Origin: Dolomedes plantarius
Lineage: Eukaryota > Arthropoda > Arachnida > Araneae > Dolomedidae
Direction of reading: 5' to 3'
DNA: 64,000 nucleotides
Assembly: GCA_907164885.2 (NCBI GenBank)
Contig: OU015496.1
Location: 102,157,132-102,221,131, forward strand
Both the position numbers and the translations under genes were made by a program. Below the pieces are notes generated by a model. It worked only from the letters and a program-made list of their open reading frames with translations. It did no database searches and was not told the origin of the DNA. This document shows, piece by piece, positions 58,577-64,000 of the stretch; position 1 is the first letter of the stretch; the number at the start of each line of letters is the position of its first letter.

Positions 58577-58640
58577 CCGGAAATTATAAACAACATTTTG
58601 AGCAGAAGCATGTTAAAATAATACAAATGTGTGGAAAACG
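58577..58640 (+). repeat. Left outer arm of foldback
   Basis: AATTATAAACAACATTTTGA, then AGCATGTTAA and ACAAATGTGTGGAAAACG, are inverted at 61262-61345. A third, direct but shortened relative lies at 60125-60185 (TCAACATTTTGAGCAGCAGC). Confidence 0.85.
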
Positions 58641-58649
58641 TGGTTACTC

Positions 58650-59890
58650 CCAAGCTCTACGTGCCCAATAAGATTTTTTTTATTAAATACAAATTTTAAG
58701 GGGGTTAAAAAGGGCATAACCCCCTGCCCCCCTCTAAAATCACCCATTGTATCTTTGGAACCATAGGGCCTAAGAAGCTGAAATTTCGTATAGTGATTCC
58801 CCATAATCCCTAGGTGCCTTCTAAGAAATCTTTTTTTGGAAACTATATTTTAAGGGGGTTAAAAAGAGCTTAACCCCCTGCCCCCTCTAAAAACACCCAC
58901 TGTATCTCTGGAACCACAAGGCCTAGGAAGCTGAAATTTCCTATGGTGGTTCCTCTTAAGCTCTAGGTGCATACCAATAAATGATTTTGAACGCTCATTT
59001 AAGGGGCTTTGCCCCCTCCCCCCCCATAAAATCCTACTGTATCTCTGGAACCATAAGGCCTAGGAAGGTGAAATTTTGTATGGTGGTTCCTCTTAAGCCC
59101 TAGGGGCACACCTATAAATATATTTTTAAAGTTCGGATTTTAAGGGGTTTAGCCCCCCCCCCCTTCTCTCTAAAAAAACCACTGTATCTCTGGAACCATA
59201 AGGCCTGGGAAGCTGAAATTTGTTTGTTTGGTTTCCCTTAAGCCCTAGGTGCACACTAATAATTTTTTTAGTTCAAATTTTAAGGGGTTTAGCCCCCCCC
59301 CCAAAAAAAAATAAATAAACCCACTGTATCTCTGGAATCATAAAGCCTGGGAATCTGAAATTTGGTTGGTTGGTTTCCCTTAAGCCAATAAATCTTTCCC
59401 TGCACACCAATAAATCTTTTTTTTTTTTTAAGTTCAAATTTTAAGGGGTTTAGCCCTCCCTTCCCAAAAAAAGAAACCCACGGTATCTCTGGAACCATAA
59501 GGCCTGGGATGCTGAAATTTGGTTGGTTGGTTCGTTTTCCTTAAGCCCTAGGTGCACACCAATAATTTTTTTCCTTTTTTAGTTCAAATTTTAAGGGGTT
59601 TAGCCCCCCCCCCCAAAAAAAAGAAGAAAGAAACCCACTGTATCTCTGGAACCATAAGGCCTGGAAGCTGAAATTTTTGTTGGTTGGTTTTCCTTGAGCC
59701 CTAGGTGCACACCAATAAATCTTTTTCTACATTCATATTTTAAGGGGTTTAGTCCCCCCTCCCCCCCCCCAAAAAAAGAAAAAATATCCCACTGTATCTC
59801 TGGAACAATAAGGCCGAAGAAGTTGAAATTTTGCATGGCGTTTCCTCTTAGGCTCTAGGTGCTGGCCAAGAAAGATGTTTAACAAGCAAC
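58650..59890 (+). repeat. Tandem array of about 150-bp units, forward arm
   Basis: Eight units have TGTATCTCTGGAACCATAAG-type phrases near 58747, 58901, 59039, 59183, 59323, 59482, 59638 and 59790, spaced 138-159 bp. Each runs through GGCCTAGGAAGCTGAAATTT, CTTAAGCCCTAGGTGCACAC and AAGGGGTTTAGCCCCCC. The C/G runs vary in length and the units are diverged. All continuous frames here change at each unit, so it is non-coding. Confidence 0.93.
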
Positions 59891-60124
59891 TTTTTAGAAG
59901 GTTGTAAAGTGGTTTTAAATCCCCAAAATAAAAATGAAATATCCAAAACTCGTATTTAAATTCGGATCACTGTTGTTAAATTCTGCGATGAACTCCTTAT
60001 GAGAAATGACCCCACCTTACTGCTAAAGTTAATTGAATTTAAATGAAACAAATGACATAATTCATGGCACTCGTGTAATCGGTGGCGAAGCACGTGTATG
60101 AAATATACGAAAGCAGTTATTAAA

Positions 60125-60278
60125 CATGCATCAACATTTTGAGCAGCAGCATGTTTAAAAAAGTATTTCGAAAACACATGGAAAAGTTTAAAAAAAATAA
60201 GCAGCTGAAGAACATGATTTCGCTATAGATGATTTTAGATCTAATTAAAAATTTCACATTAAAGACAAAATAAGAATA
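60125..60278. other. Spacer between foldback arms with arm-like segment
   Basis: It contains a direct relative of the outer arm followed by unassigned sequence up to the Tc1 end at 60279. Confidence 0.5.
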
Positions 60279-60560
60279 CACTCTTAGACAAAAAAAAGCG
60301 ACGCGCCAAGAAGGGGTAATGCAAATTAGACACAAATTGATATGCATACAGGTTTCGACGGAAAATGCAAATATTTAAAGTTTGGCAATCGGGAACGGTA
60401 GAACCAGTTTTCCTTCTGAATTCTGACTGTTTTGCCGCAATCTTTAATATTACATCTCCAGCTACTGGTTGATTAAAATAGGCACGCATTTTGTGAAAGT
60501 TAGGGCATACACGCTGACTGGGCAAAATTCCACGGATCTGGAAAAAAGACACTGCATCTT
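60279..60560. mobile_element. Tc1-type terminal fragment
   Basis: CACTCTTAGACAAAAAAAAG followed by GCGACGCGCCAAGAAGG resembles the end of the Tc1 at 51956 (CACTCATGGACAAAAAAATT then GCGCACCAAGAA). No matching opposite end or transposase was found, so this is a single-end fragment inside the foldback spacer. Confidence 0.65.
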
Positions 60561-60579
60561 CTTCCTTTTGGCCTATAAT

Positions 60580-60734
60580 ACACTATCAAAGTTCTTTGAC
60601 AAAGATATTTTTTAAAAGTTATTTGTATCTTTTATAACAGTTATACATAAAAGAAATGCTATAACCTCAAAATACCCCTATTACACTATAAAGTTCTTTG
60701 ACAAAGATCTTTTATAAAAGTCATTTCTATCTAA
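60580..60734. repeat. Direct repeats of a self-complementary AT motif
   Basis: AAAGTTCTTTGACAAAGAT occurs near 60590 and 60692, followed by ATCTTTTATAAAAGT-like palindromes. Related sequence is inverted at 61345-61480. It suggests one or two small MITEs with a TATTACACT(G)T border. Confidence 0.6.
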
Positions 60735-61140
60735 GGGGGCTAAATCCCTTAAAATTCGAGCTCTTAAAAAATATTTATTGGTGTGTACCTAGGGCTTAAG
60801 GGGAACCACCATGCAAAATTTCAGCTTTCTAGGCCTTATGGTTCCAGAGATACTATGGGTTTTTTTTTAGAGGGGTGTTAAGCCACTTTTAACCCCCTTA
60901 AAATTTGCATTTTTCAAAAAGATTTTTTAGTGGGCACCTAGGGCTTAAGGGGAACCACCATACGAAATTTCAACTTCCTGGGCCTTATGGTTTCAGAGAT
61001 ACAATGGTTTTTTTTTCAGTGGGGTGGGGGTTAAGCCCCTTTTAAACCCCTTAATATTTGTACTTTTTAAAAATATTTCTTAGTGGGCATCTAGAGCTTA
61101 GGAGTAACCACCATGCAAAATTTCAGCATCTTAAGACTTT
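60735..61140 (-). repeat. Tandem array of about 150-bp units, reverse arm
   Basis: Two full units and a partial unit of the 58650-59890 array lie here in inverted orientation (GGCCTTATGGTTCCAGAGAT near 60833 and GGCCTTATGGTTTCAGAGAT near 60982). With the outer arm at 61262-61345 the whole makes a foldback structure with a spacer of about 850 bp. Confidence 0.93.
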
Positions 61141-61261
61141 TCCTTTGAAAGATTTGCGTTTTTAACATACTCATTTTGAATATTTTTCGTGTATTTCTGT
61201 TTTGTCATTAGTGCGCAATTTTTAATTAGAGCTAAAACTATTTCGAATCGAAATCTTGTTC

Positions 61262-61345
61262 TTTATCTGCCGCGTTTTCCACACATTTGTATTTTATTAA
61301 CATGCTGTTGCTCGAAATGTTGTTTATAACATTCGGGCACCGAAA
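61262..61345 (-). repeat. Right outer arm of foldback
   Basis: The inverted copy of 58577-58640: CGTTTTCCACACATTTGT, then TTAACATGCT and ATGTTGTTTATAA. Confidence 0.85.
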
Positions 61346-61786
61346 TCTTTTATAAAACTTTGACGAAGAACCCAACTTTTATAAAAGTTATCTTTTATCA
61401 AAGTTGAGGTATTACACTGTGTTATTTCTCGTCAAACTTCTTTTATAAAAGATCTTTGTGAAATAACTTTCATAACCTAAAAAAATAAAGAAAATCTTCA
61501 AAACGAAACTTAAAACGGGAGCGAAACGCAATGAATGGCGAAAACAATACTATCAACAAGGATGGGGCGCATAATTGGCGCTTTATTTCCGCTTTTTCTC
61601 CAAACCGCAAAGCTTCAGCTATAATACGTAAGTACCCAAAATTCTTATTTACTGGTAACAAAATTAATTCAAGAAACATAATGTAAAAAGTTTAGAGAAG
61701 TAATACTAAAAATTTGATGTATAATGGATTATATCAAAAAAAGTTATAGAAGTTCGAAAAGCAACCAAAATTGTGATATTTTTACT
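61346..61786. other. Tail of the Mutator-like element
   Basis: It includes palindromic TTTTATAAAAG motifs (61345-61480) related to 60580-60734 and AT-rich unassigned sequence. Confidence 0.45.
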
Positions 61787-61961
61787 TGTGTAAAAGTGAT
61801 GAGTCCCCTTAAGTTTAAATTATCAGAGGAGAATTGATATTCTGAAATCTTTGAATTCATAAATGACATTATGACTTAAACTTATTCCATTCTTGTGTGA
61901 TCCCTCTACCATATCTAAGATCTACCATATGGATCCATATTTAAGATCCATAAGACCAGTG

Positions 61962-62255
61962 GTTACACCCGGTGGCGAAGAGGTTAAAAGCTTCAAGCTG
62001 CTACACCACAGGTCCATCAGGGCTCGACCCGGCGACTGGGCATGGTCGACTCAGCCTTTCATCCCTTGAGTGGGTTGATGAAATGAGAACCAAGCATGCT
62101 TGGGAACTAACTCACTCTGGGGTCCCACGACAGGCTGACCACCTGCCCGAGACATATACTGTATGGCACCCCAAGCCCACGGTCAAGTAAGTGGAGATGG
62201 GCACCACCAGCCTTGGTCCACAATGGACTGTAGTGCCACTGGTTAGTTAGTTAGT
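61962..62255 (+). mobile_element. tRNA-derived SINE with TTAG tail and 11-bp target duplication
   Basis: TAAGACCAGTG at 61951-61961 is repeated at 62256-62266. The head CGGTGGCGAAGAGGTTAAAA and B-box-like GGCTCGACCC precede the body with GGCACCCCAAGCCCACGG. The tail is GTTAGTTAGTTAGTTA. It is the sister of 48540-48846. Confidence 0.95.
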
Positions 62256-62326
62256 TAAGACCAGTGACGCGCAAACTGTAGGGCGCACCACTGGTCTTAA
62301 CTTATATATGTATTTAATTATATGTA

Positions 62327-62640
62327 CAGTCGAACAACGTTATAGCAAACCCGGTATATAACAAACTCCCAGATATAACGAACAACAATTTTGGTCCCGC
62401 CGTTTTCCTATTGTACGTAATTTGATTAGTATTGTGTCAGTTTAATGCAATTAATTTTAGACGATTTAATTCATTAATGATCATTTTTAATAGATTTTAT
62501 CATTTTTTTAATACATTATTATTGAATACACATTGCAACTAATGAGTTATACATTTTGTGAACTTTAGCATTTTTCTTAACGGTTCGACTATAGCGAACC
62601 ACCGGATACAGCGATAGTTCGTTATAACGGGGCTCGACTG
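62327..62640. mobile_element. Pogo/Tigger-like MITE (314 bp)
   Basis: The left end CAGTCGAACAACGTTATAGC and the inverted right end CAGTCGAGCCCCGTTATAAC are flanked by TA. Subterminal ATATAACGAAC-like repeats occur. Non-coding; its ends are close to those of the element at 917-1517. Confidence 0.88.
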
Positions 62641-63427
62641 TATTTAATTAGAACTGAATATTTTTGAAAAAAAAGTGCTCCGAACAGAGGTATCTTAAGT
62701 CACTCATTCGAACGAAAATGTCAAATAACTCATCAAATTCCGTTTTAAAGTGGACATTTTAAATATAAATTTCTCAAATGTGGCACTTAATATACAAAAG
62801 AAATGTTACATAAGTAAGAAATCATTTGTATTCAAATTTTGATTTGATCTTAAAATCGTTTAAGATTAGTTTCGAAGCACGAAACAAAAAATATCTTTGA
62901 AATAAGTTAGATTTAAATATAAGTACTTTTTGACCAGAAATTCCCGGAGACTTCAAAATACATTGATAAAGGGCCGAAAGAAAAGTAGATTGATGCCTCC
63001 TTTATAATTGTCTTTTACTTCTTAGAAGTAAACTGAAGTAACTATAGATACGTTACAACGTACTTCATTCACTGCTGTAATAAAATCTTATACCCCAATA
63101 GTATCTCAATACAGACAAATAACCTTGCATTTAAGTCTCTTCATTAAAGTCTTTTACTGGATTTTGTACGGCCATCGAAAGAAAATCAGCGTGTTTTCTT
63201 TCCAAATCAGCATCATTATTTTGCTAGACCCGCATGTCGATATTTTTAGCAGCCTTTTCGCTAAGTCTCTCGTTCGAAATGATTATATCTCTAAAGACCT
63301 TCGCTGAGGATTATCGTGTTCTCAATGTAACATGTTAAGTTAAAACAAAAAAGGGATGGTAACTAGACAAAGGAATTTAAAAGGAACGATTTAAGAATTG
63401 TTTTTATGTATACGACAAAGATATATT
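62641..63427. other. AT-rich DNA, no gene recognised
   Basis: A 60-codon open frame at 63125-63307 has no recognisable motif. No repeats were identified. Confidence 0.4.
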
Positions 63428-63780
63428 TGCCGAATCAATTGCGAAAGATAATGCATTTTGATGATATTTAAAGTGAAAAATATTATTTTTACTCAGTTTA
63501 TGATTGGAGAATTTCGACCAATGTTGTTACGGGGGATATAAAAAAAATTCAAAAATATTAATTCATGTGATTTGAATTCATAAGTTTTGCTGTATAAGTA
63601 AAATGTAAGATTTTTACCAAATCATTTGCAAAGGATAATGCATTTTGATAACATTTAAAATGAAAAATACCCCTTTTAATCAATTTATAATTGGATAATT
63701 TCAACGAACGATGTTACAGGCGATATAAAAAATATCTACACTATTAATTCATGCGTTTTGAATTCAAAAGTTTCACCATA
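63428..63780 (+). repeat. Tandem duplication, about 184-bp period
   Basis: The block 63428-63598 recurs at 63612-63780. Shared phrases include ATAATGCATTTTGAT, TAATTCATG and TTTGAATTCA. Divergence is moderate, so the duplication is not recent. Confidence 0.85.
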
Positions 63781-63789
63781 TTGACGCTG

Positions 63790-63960
63790 CTTTGACTAAA
63801 CTCGCCCATCCACCCCGCGAAATTCTGTTGGCTACTTTATTATAAGAGCCCCATATGGCTTCTTAACAGAGGATAGCACAGGAACATCCAAACCTTACTT
63901 AGGATTCGAACCCAATCTCCCTGGAAGCTCGAGACGCTAACCATTATGCCATGTGGTTGG
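63790..63960 (-). mobile_element. tRNA-headed SINE
   Basis: On the minus strand ACATGGCATAATGGTTAGCG (A box) and GGGTTCGAATCC (B box) are spaced as in a tRNA, followed by a body with CCATATGGGGCTC. The acceptor-stem complement is missing after the B box, so it is a SINE, not a tRNA gene. Confidence 0.7.
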
Positions 63961-64000
63961 TTGTCGAAAGATATTGGTTCCCGAATCTTTATGAATATAA

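Larger units (their letters stand above)
55806..61810 (+). mobile_element. Mutator-like element with internal foldback array (about 6 kb)
   Basis: The left end GGGACTCATCACTTTTAAAC is mirrored at the right (AAAAGTGATGAGTCCCC). Between them lie, in order, a broken Mutator-like transposase (56275-58030), an inverted pair of tandem arrays (58577-61345) and an AT-rich tail. The terminal match is about 17-19 bases and I could not see a clear target duplication, so the outer boundaries are probable rather than proven. Confidence 0.55.

Noticed and set aside
58613..59836. Several 60-80 codon minus-strand open frames in the 150-bp array
   Set aside because: They reflect the repeat units, and the frame changes with each variable C or G run.

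Overview
The window is AT-rich animal nuclear DNA made almost entirely of transposable elements, satellites and microsatellites. I find no host protein-coding gene, rRNA gene or convincing functional tRNA gene. The transposon mix suggests an arthropod: Helitrons starting TCTATACTAATATATAAA and ending CTAG, several Tc1/mariner lineages, Tigger/pogo elements, a GTF2IRD2/ZBED-like hAT, a Mutator-like element, a Jockey-type LINE and several tRNA-headed SINEs. Together with the very abundant (TA)n and (CATA)n arrays, a chelicerate such as a spider seems likely. That taxonomic call is inference.

Layout: 0-5.3 kb holds two TIR MITEs, SINEs, a decayed Tc1 transposase and a small Helitron. From 7.8 to 17 kb a very degenerate satellite of about 300-380 bp per unit is broken up by two Helitron families, SINEs (one SINE inside another) and other insertions. 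One Helitron (12615-15508) carries a 2.28-kb, almost perfect CATA array. From 17.26 to 21.72 kb a Tigger/pogo-like element with a duplicated transposase fragment contains a nested 2.45-kb element with CACAGAG ends. From 22 to 28.2 kb there is a second satellite of about 520 bp per unit; each unit has a tRNA-like segment, and a 2.39-kb hAT with an 8-bp target duplication sits inside it. From 28.7 to 40.5 kb TA-targeting elements (pogo MITEs, a DD36E Tc1-type element and another Tc1 element) sit in or beside TA repeats. One Tc1 element contains Jockey LINE and MITE sequence, and another contains a Helitron. From 41 to 51 kb there are SINEs, two hAT MITEs with 8-bp target duplications, an inverted SINE pair and a dispersed unknown repeat. 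At 51956-53368 lies a structurally complete Tc1 transposon whose transposase has a single in-frame stop. From 55.8 to 61.8 kb a broken Mutator-like transposase and a foldback array of about 150-bp units lie between matching ends. The last 2.2 kb hold a SINE, a pogo MITE, a tandem duplication and another SINE.

The elements record an order of events: satellites first, then DNA transposons and SINEs, then Helitrons and microsatellite expansion. The most useful observations are the foldback array whose units share a segment with the local Helitrons, the CATA-filled Helitron whose unfilled target can be seen elsewhere in the window, the satellite with tRNA-like segments, and the nearly intact Tc1.
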